DNA from: an uncultured Ruminiclostridium sp.
GTDB lineage: Bacteria; Bacillota; Clostridia; Oscillospirales; Ruminococcaceae
Reading direction: 5' to 3'
Length of the DNA stretch: 64,000 nt
Assembly: GCA_934454635.1 (NCBI GenBank)
Contig: CAKSFR010000014.1
Coordinates: 1 to 64,000, forward strand
Shown here: piece after piece, positions 23,350 through 32,428 of the stretch
Position numbering within the stretch: the stretch's first letter is position 1
How the letters are laid out: each line of letters starts with the position of its first letter
Made by a program: the position numbers and the translations under genes
Notes under the pieces: generated by a model
What the model was told of the DNA's origin: nothing
Database searches by the model: none
Seen by the model: the letters and a program-made list of their open reading frames with translations, nothing else

Positions 23350-25767
23350 ATGGCAATTAAAATTGCACTTGCCGGAAACCCGAACACAGGTAAAACCACG
23401 CTGTTCAATGCGCTCACCGGCTCAAATCAGTTTGTCGGCAACTGGCCCGGCGTTACCGTAGAAAAGAAAGAGGGTAAGCTCAAGGGTCACAGCGACGTTA
23501 CAATCACAGACCTTCCCGGTATTTATTCGCTTTCTCCGTATACTCTCGAAGAAGTAGTTGCGAGAAATTATCTCGTTAGCGAACGCCCTGACGCGATCCT
23601 GAATATTATCGACGGTACTAACCTTGAAAGAAACCTTTACCTCACAACTCAGCTCGTTGAACTCGGAATCCCGGTTGTATGTGCGGTAAATATGATGGAC
23701 GTCGTTAAGAAGAACGGCGATAAAATCGACACCCAGCAGCTTGCAAAGGAACTTGGCTGCGTTGTTACCGAAATTTCCGCGTTAAAGGGAACAGGTATCA
23801 CCGAGGCTGCCGAAAAGGCTGTCCGCGCCGCAGAAGCGGGCGAACGCGTTATTCCGCGCCACAGCTTTTCCGGAAGCGTTGAGCACGCAATCGCTCACAT
23901 TGAAGAAGCGTTTCTGCATGATGTTCCCGAAGAGCAGCAGCGTTGGTACGCGATAAAGATTTTTGAGCGCGACGAAAAGGTTCTTGAAGCGCTGAAGATC
24001 GACAAGTCCACACTTGAGCATATCGAAACCGATATTGCGGCTTGCGAAAAAGAAATGGACGACGACAGCGAAAGCATCATCACAAACGAGCGCTATATCT
24101 ACATAGGCGAAGTTATCAAGAGCTGCTTAAAGAAGAAAAACAAGGGTGCTGCAACAACGTCGGATAAGATCGACCGTATCGTTACAAACAGATTCCTCGG
24201 TCTGCCGATTTTCGCAGTTATCATGTTCCTCGTTTATTACATTTCAATGGTAACCGTAGGTTCTGCGGCAACAGACTGGGCAAACGACGGACTCTTCGGC
24301 GACGGTTGGCATCTTTTTGGTATCGGCACTGCTGATTACGAAGCGGCTGTTGAAGAATACGGCGATACAGACCCGATTTTTGAAGCCGTTGCAGAACAGT
24401 ACGGTACAGAAGATGCAGAAGAGCTGAAAACGCTCGTTCCTGCCGACGCGACCGTTGAATATGTTCTTGAAGATGAAGAAACTCTCGAACAGACAACCGA
24501 AACCGCGGATTATGAAGCTATTTCTTCCGCAATCGAAAATTACGGCAACGAGCCTGACCCCGCTGAATACGGCGTGTGGGTTCCCGGTGTGCCTGTTCTT
24601 GTTGAAAGCGGACTTGACGCGATAAACTGCGCTGACTGGCTCAAGGGTCTTATCCTTGACGGTATTGTTGCCGGCGTAGGCGCGGTACTCGGCTTCGTTC
24701 CGCAGATGCTCGTTCTCTTCCTGCTGCTTGCATTCCTTGAAGCGTGCGGCTACATGGCGAGAATTGCATTCGTACTCGACAGAATCTTCCGTAAGTTCGG
24801 TCTTTCCGGTAAATCCTTTATCCCGATGCTTATCGGTACAGGCTGCGGTATTCCCGGTATCATGGCGAGCAGAACGATTGAAAACGAACGCGATCGCCGT
24901 ATGACTATCATGACCACGACATTTATCCCCTGCGGCGCAAAGGTTCCGTTTATCGCAATGGTTGCAGGCGCTATCTTCGGCGGCTCTCCTTGGGTTTCCA
25001 CAAGCGCATACTTCGTCGGAATGGCTTCGATTATTATTTCTGGCATCATGCTTAAAAAGACGAAGATGTTCGCGGGCGAACCTGCTCCGTTCGTTATGGA
25101 GCTTCCCGCTTACCACCTCCCGACCGTTTCAAACGTTCTCCGTTCGATGTGGGAGCGCGGTTGGTCGTTCATTAAGAAAGCGGGAACTATCATTCTTCTT
25201 TCGACAGTCCTCGTTTGGTTCACTTCTTACTTCGGATTTACTCCCGACGGCTTCAGAATGCTCTCTGAGGAAGAACTCGATATGTCTATCTTAGCCGCTA
25301 TCGGCAACGGTATCGCTTGGATATTCGCACCTCTCGGCTGGGGCACATGGGAAGCTGCGGTTGCTTCTATCACAGGTCTTGTTGCAAAGGAAAACATCGT
25401 TGGTACAATGGGTATCCTCTACGGTGCGGAAGGAAACGTATATGCAACGCTCGCTAACGTATTCACATCTGTAAGCGGCTATTCATTCCTCGTATTCAAC
25501 CTCCTCTGCGCTCCCTGCTTCGCAGCTATCGGCGCTATCCGCCGCGAAATGAACAACGCAAAGTGGACTTGGTTCGCTATTGCATACCAGTGCGGTTTTG
25601 CTTATGCTATCGCGCTGATGGTTAACCAGTTCGGCGGACTTTTCACAGGCAATGTAAACGTAGTTGGTCTTATCTTTGCAGTCCTTGTTCTTGCAGGTAT
25701 GATTTATATGCTCGTAAGACCTTATAAGGAAGCTACAAAGCTCACCAAGGACGTTAAGGTTAAGTAA
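23350..25767 (+). CDS. feoB: Ferrous iron transporter B with acidic outside insertion
   Basis: FeoB is a GTPase-linked Fe(II) importer. The 805-residue protein has the G domain with GNPNTGKTTLFN, the switch region NWPGVTVEKKEG, DLPGIYSLSP and VNMMD. The membrane part begins near residue 285 and includes the Gate motifs IGTGCGIPGIMASRTI and TTFIPCGAKVPFIAM. Between the first and second membrane segments, residues about 318-405 form an acidic loop rich in Glu and Asp that standard FeoB proteins lack or have much shorter. GAAAGGAC precedes the ATG. It ends nine bases before the small FeoB-associated gene. Confidence 0.96.
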   Translation: MAIKIALAGNPNTGKTTLFNALTGSNQFVGNWPGVTVEKKEGKLKGHSDVTITDLPGIYSLSPYTLEEVVARNYLVSERPDAILNIIDGTNLERNLYLTTQLVELGIPVVCAVNMMDVVKKNGDKIDTQQLAKELGCVVTEISALKGTGITEAAEKAVRAAEAGERVIPRHSFSGSVEHAIAHIEEAFLHDVPEEQQRWYAIKIFERDEKVLEALKIDKSTLEHIETDIAACEKEMDDDSESIITNERYIYIGEVIKSCLKKKNKGAATTSDKIDRIVTNRFLGLPIFAVIMFLVYYISMVTVGSAATDWANDGLFGDGWHLFGIGTADYEAAVEEYGDTDPIFEAVAEQYGTEDAEELKTLVPADATVEYVLEDEETLEQTTETADYEAISSAIENYGNEPDPAEYGVWVPGVPVLVESGLDAINCADWLKGLILDGIVAGVGAVLGFVPQMLVLFLLLAFLEACGYMARIAFVLDRIFRKFGLSGKSFIPMLIGTGCGIPGIMASRTIENERDRRMTIMTTTFIPCGAKVPFIAMVAGAIFGGSPWVSTSAYFVGMASIIISGIMLKKTKMFAGEPAPFVMELPAYHLPTVSNVLRSMWERGWSFIKKAGTIILLSTVLVWFTSYFGFTPDGFRMLSEEELDMSILAAIGNGIAWIFAPLGWGTWEAAVASITGLVAKENIVGTMGILYGAEGNVYATLANVFTSVSGYSFLVFNLLCAPCFAAIGAIRREMNNAKWTWFAIAYQCGFAYAIALMVNQFGGLFTGNVNVVGLIFAVLVLAGMIYMLVRPYKEATKLTKDVKVK

Positions 25768-25776
25768 GGTGATTTT

Positions 25777-25926
25777 ATGGGAACAGTTATTGTAGGAGCA
25801 ATACTTGCGGCAATTCTGATTGCTGTTGCCGTCAAGTTGATTAAGGACAAGAAAAAAGGAAAATCAAGCTGCGGCAGCAACTGTGCGCATTGCGCTATGG
25901 CAGGAAAATGCCATAACCACAAATAA
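25777..25926 (+). CDS. FeoB-associated Cys-rich membrane protein
   Basis: This 49-residue protein has one membrane helix (GTVIVGAILAAILIAVAV), a lysine-rich stretch, and the C-terminal cluster SCGSNCAHCAMAGKCHNHK. That arrangement defines the FeoB-associated Cys-rich family in Firmicutes. AAGGTG lies about six bases before the ATG. Its place directly after feoB suggests a role in handling iron at the membrane, inferred from context. Confidence 0.92.
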   Translation: MGTVIVGAILAAILIAVAVKLIKDKKKGKSSCGSNCAHCAMAGKCHNHK

Positions 25927-25963
25927 TAAGGCGAAAGGAAATTTATATTTCCTCAGCCTAATG

Positions 25964-25995
25964 AAAAAGTCCGGTTAACGCCGGGCTTTTTCTTT
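25964..25995 (+). terminator. Terminator of the iron operon
   Basis: AAAAAGTCCGG (25964-25974) pairs with CCGGGCTTTTT (25981-25991), followed by more T. A smaller hairpin, GGAAAT and ATTTCC around TAT, lies just before it. Confidence 0.8.
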
Positions 25996-26107
25996 GTTTA
26001 TGAGCAGTTTACACGGCTGAACGCTTTGATACGGGAAATTATTTCGGAAATTTCGCTTTAGCCACTTCACAAATCGATAATTATGTGATATAATGCAATG
26101 TATTACG

Positions 26108-26200
26108 GCTTATACTTAGCGCCAACTAAAAACTATAAAAAATCGAGTATATTGGTTATATAAAGATTTTTTTCTACAGTTATGGGCGATCAGTATTAAT
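26108..26200. repeat. AT-rich inverted-repeat element, copy 1
   Basis: The left arm TTATACTTAGCGCCAA (26110-26125) matches the complement of the right arm (TTAATACTGATCGCCCAT, 26182-26199). A central GAGTATA is shared with copy 2 at 28384-28473. It sits between a promoter-like TATAAT (about 26089-26094) and the rqcP ribosome site. No coding frame. It may be a MITE or a structured leader. Confidence 0.65.
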
Positions 26201-26227
26201 TACACTGAAATTTAAAGGAGAAAATAT

Positions 26228-26467
26228 ATGCGGCTTGACAAATATCTCAAGGTTTCGCGCCTTATAAAGCGCAGAACGGTTGCGAACGAAGCCTGCGACG
26301 CGGATAAAATAAGCGTTAACGGAAAAATCGCGCGGGCGTCATACGACGTTAAGGTCGGCGATGTAATTGAAATAAATATGGGAAAAACGCCTCTCAAAGT
26401 AAAGGTCATGAAGGTTGTTGAGGTTGTCGGAAAGGACGGCGCTTCCGAACTTTACTCAATAATCTGA
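26228..26467 (+). CDS. rqcP: S4-domain RNA-binding protein RqcP (YabO/Hsp15 family)
   Basis: RqcP binds stalled 50S ribosomal subunits and helps RqcH add alanine tails. The 79-residue protein is essentially one S4 domain: MRLDKYLKVSRLIKRRTVANEACD, then KISVNGKIARASYDVKVGDVIEI. The strong site AAAGGAG lies before the ATG. The order rqcP-yabP-yabQ-divIC matches the conserved Bacillus/Clostridium cluster. Confidence 0.93.
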   Translation: MRLDKYLKVSRLIKRRTVANEACDADKISVNGKIARASYDVKVGDVIEINMGKTPLKVKVMKVVEVVGKDGASELYSII

Positions 26468-26537
26468 AAGATAGGTTCTATTTGTCCCGAAAAGCACATA
26501 AATATGAATATGTAATCTGTACATATTCGAGGTGCTT

Positions 26538-26798
26538 ATGAACAAACATAGTCTTATTTTGGAAAATCGCGAATATCTGCGCATGAGCGGAGTGAAAAGC
26601 ACGCAAAGGTTCGGTGAAAACGAGATAGCCGTTTATACCGAAAGCGGTGATTTGATGATACGCGGAAGCGGACTTGAAGTCGGTATGCTTGATATGACAA
26701 CGGGTGAATTTGAGCTTCGCGGAAGGATCAACGAAATAAGCTACCTTTCCGAGGGACAGCACGTTCCCGGAAATGTGATAAGCCGTCTGTTCAGGTAA
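26538..26798 (+). CDS. yabP: Sporulation protein YabP
   Basis: YabP family proteins act in spore-envelope formation in Bacillus. The 86-residue product shows HSLILENREYLRMSGVKST, ENEIAVYTESGDLMIRGSGLEV and LDMTTGEFELRGRINEISYL. The ATG at 26538 follows GAGGTG by three to five bases; a GTG two codons earlier overlaps that site and is less likely. It lies five bases before yabQ. Confidence 0.92.
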   Translation: MNKHSLILENREYLRMSGVKSTQRFGENEIAVYTESGDLMIRGSGLEVGMLDMTTGEFELRGRINEISYLSEGQHVPGNVISRLFR

Positions 26799-26803
26799 AT
26801 GCC

Positions 26804-27364
26804 ATGTTTGAAACGACGCATGATGTACTGACGCAGCTCGGACAGTTCGCGCTTGTCGGTTTTTTTCTCGGCTTGCTGTATGATTTTTTCAGGATACTGC
26901 GTATTTTGTTCAGGCACCCTAAGCTGCTTGTCAATATCGAAGACATTGTTTTTATGCCGTTTGCGGCGTTTGTGCTTTTCTGCTTTTCGGTTGAAATCGG
27001 GCTGGGCGCGTTTAGGCTGTATTATCTGCTTTCCGCACTGTTCGGAGCTGCCGTTTATCACTTTACTTTCGGCTATCTGACGAGATTTGCTGCGGAGCTG
27101 ATACGGAAGATTTTGTTTGCTGTGGCAAAAATTGCAAACAAAATTATTTTGAAACCGCTAAAAAAAGTTTTTGGTGCAATTTATCCGAAAATACGTTCGG
27201 TATTTGGTACAATTTGCCGAAAAAGTAAAAAAGTTGCAGAAAAAGTGCGAATGCCCTTGAAAAGGCGGCGCGAAATGGTGTATAATAACAGTATTAGTAA
27301 TATGGGCGAAGTAGGCGGTGAGGAACGAAGTGTTATTAAAGCAAAAGTCAGAAAAAAAGCATAA
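26804..27364 (+). CDS. yabQ: Spore cortex biosynthesis protein YabQ
   Basis: YabQ is a membrane protein needed for spore cortex in Bacillus. The 186-residue protein has four hydrophobic segments (about 10-30, 40-62, 68-88 and 100-115), with FFLGLLYDFFRILR and EDIVFMPFAAFVLFCF typical of the family. The C-terminal half is basic. Its last 35 bases overlap the DivIC-like frame. No clear ribosome site was identified apart from the coupled yabP end (five bases upstream), so translation is probably coupled. Confidence 0.88.
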   Translation: MFETTHDVLTQLGQFALVGFFLGLLYDFFRILRILFRHPKLLVNIEDIVFMPFAAFVLFCFSVEIGLGAFRLYYLLSALFGAAVYHFTFGYLTRFAAELIRKILFAVAKIANKIILKPLKKVFGAIYPKIRSVFGTICRKSKKVAEKVRMPLKRRREMVYNNSISNMGEVGGEERSVIKAKVRKKA

Positions 27365-27632
27365 GCGTTCCTTTTTTGCGGGAATTATCGCGGTAGCGGT
27401 ACTTGTCTACGCTGTTATAAACCTCGTTTCGATTCAGGTTTCGATCGCCCAGAAATCAACGGAATACGACGAGCTTTCGTCGAAATTATCTCAGCTCAGG
27501 ACCCAGAACGAGCAGCTTGAGCGCTATGCAAACGAGGAATATCGTATAGACTATATTGAGGAAATCGCCCGGGACGAGCTTGAATACTCATATCCCGACG
27601 AAAAAATATACTATTTTGTTCCGACAAATTGA
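27330..27632 (+). CDS. divIC: Septum formation initiator, FtsB/DivIC family
   Basis: DivIC-type proteins join FtsL in the division complex. The 100-residue protein has a short basic cytoplasmic tail, one membrane helix (about residues 16-36), and a coiled coil (YDELSSKLSQLRTQNEQLERY) ending in DELEYSYPDEKIYYF. The start GTG at 27330 is preferred because GGTGAGG lies about six bases upstream; a GTG at 27318 is also in frame. It overlaps the yabQ 3' end. Confidence 0.88.
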   Translation: MLLKQKSEKKHKRSFFAGIIAVAVLVYAVINLVSIQVSIAQKSTEYDELSSKLSQLRTQNEQLERYANEEYRIDYIEEIARDELEYSYPDEKIYYFVPTN

Positions 27633-27649
27633 ATTGAATCGGTGAAGCC

Positions 27650-27757
27650 ATGAAAAATAAGGATAGAGAAAAACTTTCGGCGGCGTTTAGGATAATCGCC
27701 CTTTGCGTCGCGGTTATAATGACAATCGGAATAGTTTTACAGGCGTTTTTGTACTGA
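27650..27757 (+). CDS. Small membrane protein, 35 residues
   Basis: This short frame encodes a basic N-terminus (MKNKDREKLS) and a single hydrophobic helix (IIALCVAVIMTIGIVLQAFLY). GGTGAAG lies just before the ATG, a modest site. It follows divIC by 17 bases and precedes pduL by 39. It is the right kind of gene for this cluster but I recognise no named family. It could be spurious. Confidence 0.45.
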   Translation: MKNKDREKLSAAFRIIALCVAVIMTIGIVLQAFLY

Positions 27758-27796
27758 GCCTTTTAAGACGTTATCAATTTTTACGGAGGTTTAAAT

Positions 27797-28378
27797 ATGT
27801 CCAACAAAATTTTAATCGAAACTTCTGCGCGTCACGTTCACGTTACGCAGGAAGCGCTTGAAGCGTTATTCGGAAAGGGTGCGCAGCTTACAAAGAAGAA
27901 GGATCTTTCCCAGCCCGGTCAGTTTGCGTGCGAGGAAAGAGTTACAATCGTAGGTCCGAAGAAGGAACTTGCAAACGTATCTATTCTCGGACCTGTACGT
28001 CCTGCAACGCAGGTCGAGCTTTCCGCTACGGACGCGCGTTCCATCGGTCTTCCGATTGCTATTCGCGAATCCGGCGATATTGCGGGAACTCCCGGATGTA
28101 AGATCATCGGGCCTGCGGGCGAAATCGAAATCAGCGAGGGCGTTATCGTTGCGAAGCGCCACATTCACATGATTCCCGAAACCGCAGAAAAGCTCGGCCT
28201 GAAGAATAAGGACATTGTCTGGGTAAAGGCTGAAACAAACGGAAGAACCGCTATCCTCGGTGATGTTGTAGTAAGAGTAAGCGAGAATTTTGCCGACGCA
28301 ATGCATATCGACACCGACGAATCCAACGCAATTTCCGCTTCCGCAAACCTTATGGGCGAAATCATCAAGGAGCTTTAA
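27797..28378 (+). CDS. pduL: Phosphate propanoyltransferase PduL-type phosphotransacylase
   Basis: PduL converts acyl-CoA and phosphate to acyl phosphate and CoA. The 193-residue protein has two half-domains with the zinc-ligand histidines in ETSARHVHVTQEAL and VAKRHIHMIPETA, and VSILGPVRPATQVELS and HIDTDESNA at the end. GGAGGT lies before the ATG. There are no microcompartment genes around, so it probably serves as the cell's acetate-forming phosphotransacetylase; that role is inferred. Confidence 0.92.
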   Translation: MSNKILIETSARHVHVTQEALEALFGKGAQLTKKKDLSQPGQFACEERVTIVGPKKELANVSILGPVRPATQVELSATDARSIGLPIAIRESGDIAGTPGCKIIGPAGEIEISEGVIVAKRHIHMIPETAEKLGLKNKDIVWVKAETNGRTAILGDVVVRVSENFADAMHIDTDESNAISASANLMGEIIKEL

Positions 28379-28383
28379 AACCG

Positions 28384-28473
28384 GCTTATACTCAGCACCA
28401 ATTAAAAACTGTACAAAAACGAGTATAATCTTTGCGCAGGTTATATGAGATGGTTTTTGGTGCATAAGTATTA
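28384..28473. repeat. AT-rich inverted-repeat element, copy 2
   Basis: The left arm CTTATACTCAGCACCAA begins at 28385 and the right arm's complement reads TAATACTTATGCACCAAAAA (about 28453-28473). It shares the left twenty bases and the central GAGTATA with copy 1. It lies just after pduL and directly before a terminator hairpin. No coding frame. Confidence 0.65.
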
Positions 28474-28482
28474 TACATACCG

Positions 28483-28510
28483 CTGCCCGATTTATTCGGG
28501 CAGTTTTTTA
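28483..28510 (+). terminator. Terminator between pduL and sbcD
   Basis: CTGCCCGA (28483-28490) pairs with TCGGGCAG (28496-28503), followed by six or seven T. Confidence 0.8.
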
Positions 28511-28523
28511 TAGGGAGAAAAAC

Positions 28524-29666
28524 ATGAAATTTGTTCACCTTTCTGATCTCCACCTCGGAAAGCGGGTCGGCGAGTTCTCCATGCTTGAGGAACAGAAGCA
28601 CATTTTAGCGCAGATAATCGGGATAATTGCAGAGGAAAAGCCTGACGGCGTTTTTATTGCGGGAGATATCTATGATAAGGCGCTGCCTTCGGCAGAGGCG
28701 GTCGTGCTTTTTGATGATTTTCTGGTTCAGCTTGCCGCGCTGAGAACGCAGGTGTTCATCATCAGCGGAAACCACGATTCCCCCGAGCGGCTCGCGTTCG
28801 GGAATCGCCTTATCGACGCAGGCGGAATACATATTTCGCCCGTTTACAGCGGTGAAATAAAGCCGTTTTCGATCGTCGGCGAATGCGGCACAGCCGATAT
28901 ATATATGCTGCCGTTTATTAAGCCCGCAAACGTTCGCGCCTGTTTTCCGGACGAAAAAATCGAAAGCTATACCGACGCGGTGAGGCTTGCGGTCGATAAA
29001 ATGCGCATAAATAAGAGCAGCATGAACATTTTGCTGACGCATCAGTTTGTTACAGGCGCAGAGAGGTCGGATTCGGAGGATAAAATTTCTGTGGGCGGTA
29101 CGGATAATGTTGACGCAAGCGTGTTCGACGGTTTTGATTATGTCGCGCTGGGGCATATACACAAGCCGCAGAATATCGGCACGGAACGCATAAGATACTG
29201 CGGAACGCCGCTTAAATATTCATTTTCGGAAACGGGACAGGATAAGTCTGTTACCGTGGCTGAGCTTAACGGAAAGCGTTGTCTGAACGTTAGAACGATT
29301 CCGCTTGTTCCGCTGCATGATATGCACGAGATAAGCGGAAAATATGCGGAACTTACACTAAAAAGCTTTTATGAAAAAACGACATATATGAATGATTATA
29401 TGCACATTACTCTGACGGACGAGGACGATATTCCGGACGCGGTAATGAAGCTTCGGACGATATACCGCAATCTGATGAAGCTGGATTACGACAACACGAG
29501 AACGCGGCACAGTGCAGATGTGAACGGCGCGCAGGCGGTCGAAAGCAAGTCGCCGCTTGAGCTTTTTTCCGAGTTTTTTGAATTGCGGAATGGCTCGGAA
29601 ATGTCGCCCGAACAATCGGAATTTATGGCGAAAATTATTGAGAGCGTTTGGGAGGAAGAGGAATGA
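28524..29666 (+). CDS. sbcD: Exonuclease SbcCD, nuclease subunit D
   Basis: SbcD (Mre11 family) is the nuclease of a complex that opens DNA hairpins and processes breaks. The 380-residue protein has the metallophosphatase motifs FVHLSDLHLGKRV, FIAGDIYDKALPS, IISGNHDSPERL, LTHQFVTGAE and YVALGHIHKPQ. AGGGAG precedes the ATG. The stop overlaps the sbcC start (ATGA). This complex cleaves long palindromes, relevant to the cloverleaf palindromes in this window. Confidence 0.95.
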   Translation: MKFVHLSDLHLGKRVGEFSMLEEQKHILAQIIGIIAEEKPDGVFIAGDIYDKALPSAEAVVLFDDFLVQLAALRTQVFIISGNHDSPERLAFGNRLIDAGGIHISPVYSGEIKPFSIVGECGTADIYMLPFIKPANVRACFPDEKIESYTDAVRLAVDKMRINKSSMNILLTHQFVTGAERSDSEDKISVGGTDNVDASVFDGFDYVALGHIHKPQNIGTERIRYCGTPLKYSFSETGQDKSVTVAELNGKRCLNVRTIPLVPLHDMHEISGKYAELTLKSFYEKTTYMNDYMHITLTDEDDIPDAVMKLRTIYRNLMKLDYDNTRTRHSADVNGAQAVESKSPLELFSEFFELRNGSEMSPEQSEFMAKIIESVWEEEE

Positions 29667-32428
29667 GGCCGATAAAGCTGGTAATGTCCGCGTTCGGACC
29701 TTATGCGGGGCGTCAGGATCTTATGCTTGACGACTTGGGAACAAGCGGGATTTATCTCATCACAGGCGACACGGGCGCGGGTAAGACGTCAATTTTCGAC
29801 GCAATAACTTTCGCTCTTTTCGGAGAAGCCAGCGGAAGCGGCAGAGAACCGAATATGCTTCGCTCAAAATACGCTTCTCCGTCAGAACCTACCGAGGTTG
29901 AACTGACGTTTGGGTACGGCGGCGAAGTGTACCGCATAAAGCGAAATCCCGAATATGAGCGGCCGAAATCGCGCGGCGAGGGAACGACCTCTATAAAAGC
30001 TAATGCGGAGTTTTATTATCCCGACGGCAGGGTCGTAACAAGGCTGAAAGACGTAAACCGCGCTGTCGGCGAGCTGCTCGGAGTTGACCGCGAACAGTTT
30101 TCGCAAATCGCGATGATTGCGCAGGGGGAATTTCTGAAGCTGCTGCTTTCGACAACCGACGAGCGGAAAAAGATTTTCCGCAAATTGTTTGCCACGCAGC
30201 GTTTCAGCGCTTTACAGGATCGACTGAAAGCGGAAACTGCGGAACTAAAGCTCAGGTGCGAAGCTTCGCGCGCGAGCGTCGCTCAGTATATCGGCGGGAT
30301 CGTCTGCGGCGAAGAGAGCGGACTGTACGAAGAAACGGAAAATGCAAAAGCGGGAAATATGCCGCTCGGCGAGGTACAGGAGCTGCTTGAAAGGCTCATT
30401 GAATTTGACAAAAACGAAAAAAAAAACCTTTCCGAGCAAATCGACGGATATGAAAAAAAGCTGGCGGAAGTTACCCGCGTTCTGACCAAAGCGGAGGAGC
30501 AAAGAAAGTCCGAGGAATCGGCGAAAAAAACGCGTGAAGAGCTTTCTGTTCAGCAGCCGCGGCTTGAATCGCTCAGAAGTGTGCTTTCGGAGCAGGAAAA
30601 GCAGCTTTTGCGGGCAAAGTCGCTTAACGAAACAGCTTCCGCGATAAGAGCCGAGCTGCCGGATTATGCGGAACTTGACAAAAAGAAAGCTTTTTCGGCG
30701 GCTGCGGCGCTCGAAATTGAGCGTGCGGATACAGAATTTTCAGCAAAGAAGAAAGAAAATGAAGCTAAGCGTGCCGAAATCGCAGAGCTGAAAAATGAAC
30801 AGGAAAAGCTGACGGGAGCCGGCGAAGAAAGCGCAGTTCTGGCTGCGAAAAGGGACGATATTGAAAGACGGAAAGCCGCGCTTTTCGAGCTTAAAAAAAT
30901 GCTTTCGGAGCTGAAAACGGCGGAGGAGAACGTTCGCCGTGCACAGGAGGATTACCTTGCGAGATCGCGCGCGGCAGCTGAAAAAAAGGGACTCTACGAG
31001 GAAAAGCACAAGGCTTATCTGGACGAACAGGCGGGAATAATCGCGCAGACGCTTTCAGAGGGGCAGCCGTGTCCCGTCTGCGGTTCGACCGTACATCCGC
31101 ACCTTGCGGAGCTTTCGGAAAGCGCTCCGACAAAGGCGCAGCTTGACAGGTTCAAGACGGAAAGCGAGAAAGCGGAACGCGAAATGACTGCGGCAAGCGC
31201 TGCTGCGGGCGAAGCCAAAGCCGCGCACGAAGCGAAAAAAGCGATTGCCGAAAAAACGATGCGCGAGCAGCTTTCCGTCGGTGATTTTGACGCTGCTGCG
31301 GACAGGCTTTCCGAAAAAGAAGCCGAAGCTTCGGAACAGCTTGCCGAAATGGCGCGGCTGATGAATATTTCCGGGGAAAAGCTGAAAAGACGTGCTTTGC
31401 TCGGAAAAATGATTCCCGAAAAGGAGACTGAGGAGCGCGCGCTGACCGCTGCCGTTTCGGAGCTTTCCGAGAAAATCGCACGGCTTTCCGCCGAAAAGAA
31501 AGGCGCGGACGAGCGAATTGCCGAGCTTTCCGAGAAGCTGAAATTCGCCGCAAAATCGCAGGCAGAGAGCGAGATCGCGCGTCTTTTGGGCGAAGCTGCC
31601 GCGATAGAATCGGATCACCGCCGTGCGCTTGACGAATGCGGAAAATGCGAAAGGCAGGTTGTCGGGCTGAACGCGGCGCTCGCCGAAGCGGAGAAAAATC
31701 TCACGAAAAAGAGCAGCGCCGATATACCCAAGCTTCAAAGCCGTGTTGCAGAAATTTCGGCAGAAAAAAAGCTGCTTTCGGACAGAAAACAGGCTGCTGC
31801 GGTAAGGCTGACCGTAAATTGCGCGGCGCTGAAAAATATCGCCGAAAATGCGGCGCAGACTGAAAAAACGGAAGCGCGGCTCGCTTGGGTGAAGTCGCTG
31901 TCCGACACCGCGAACGGAAGTATCAGCGGGAAAGAAAAAATAATGCTGGAAGCGTTTGTACAGATGACGTATTTCGACCGTATCATAAGCCGTGCGAACA
32001 CCCGTCTTATGGTTATGACGGACGGGCAGTACGAGCTTAAACGCCGCCGCGGCGCCGAAAATAACCGCAGCCAGAGCGGACTTGAACTTGACGTAATAGA
32101 CCATTACAACGGCACGGAGCGCAGCGTTAAAACCCTTTCCGGCGGTGAATCTTTTAAGGCGTCGCTGTCGCTTGCGCTCGGGCTTTCCGATGAAATACAG
32201 TCGTCGGCGGGAGGTATACGCCTTGACGCGATGTTTGTTGACGAGGGCTTCGGTTCTCTCGACGAGGACTCGCTCGATCAGGCGATACGCGCGCTTACGG
32301 GTCTTGCCGAGGGTAACCGCCTTGTGGGAATTATATCGCACGTCGCCGAGCTGAAGCAAAAAATCGACAGGCAGATCGTTGTTAAGAAAAACGGCGCAGA
32401 CGGCAGCACCGCAGAGATACGGATATAA
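29663..32428 (+). CDS. sbcC: Exonuclease SbcCD, ATPase subunit C
   Basis: SbcC (Rad50 family) is the SMC-like ATPase partner of SbcD. The 921-residue protein starts MRPIKLVMSAFGPYAGRQDL, with Walker A GDTGAGKTSIFDA near residue 40. Long coiled coils flank the zinc hook GQPCPVCGSTVHP (near residue 470), and the end has KTLSGGESFKASLSLALGL and DAMFVDEGFGSLDEDSLDQA. The ATG at 29663 overlaps the sbcD stop by four bases and has GGAGGAAGAGGA upstream, so it is preferred over an earlier frame start. Length and order are normal. Confidence 0.95.
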   Translation: MRPIKLVMSAFGPYAGRQDLMLDDLGTSGIYLITGDTGAGKTSIFDAITFALFGEASGSGREPNMLRSKYASPSEPTEVELTFGYGGEVYRIKRNPEYERPKSRGEGTTSIKANAEFYYPDGRVVTRLKDVNRAVGELLGVDREQFSQIAMIAQGEFLKLLLSTTDERKKIFRKLFATQRFSALQDRLKAETAELKLRCEASRASVAQYIGGIVCGEESGLYEETENAKAGNMPLGEVQELLERLIEFDKNEKKNLSEQIDGYEKKLAEVTRVLTKAEEQRKSEESAKKTREELSVQQPRLESLRSVLSEQEKQLLRAKSLNETASAIRAELPDYAELDKKKAFSAAAALEIERADTEFSAKKKENEAKRAEIAELKNEQEKLTGAGEESAVLAAKRDDIERRKAALFELKKMLSELKTAEENVRRAQEDYLARSRAAAEKKGLYEEKHKAYLDEQAGIIAQTLSEGQPCPVCGSTVHPHLAELSESAPTKAQLDRFKTESEKAEREMTAASAAAGEAKAAHEAKKAIAEKTMREQLSVGDFDAAADRLSEKEAEASEQLAEMARLMNISGEKLKRRALLGKMIPEKETEERALTAAVSELSEKIARLSAEKKGADERIAELSEKLKFAAKSQAESEIARLLGEAAAIESDHRRALDECGKCERQVVGLNAALAEAEKNLTKKSSADIPKLQSRVAEISAEKKLLSDRKQAAAVRLTVNCAALKNIAENAAQTEKTEARLAWVKSLSDTANGSISGKEKIMLEAFVQMTYFDRIISRANTRLMVMTDGQYELKRRRGAENNRSQSGLELDVIDHYNGTERSVKTLSGGESFKASLSLALGLSDEIQSSAGGIRLDAMFVDEGFGSLDEDSLDQAIRALTGLAEGNRLVGIISHVAELKQKIDRQIVVKKNGADGSTAEIRI

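Noticed and set aside
27318..27364. Frameshift between yabQ and divIC
   Set aside because: The two frames overlap by a few dozen bases but each has its own complete family pattern and divIC has its own ribosome site; this is gene overlap, not a frameshift.
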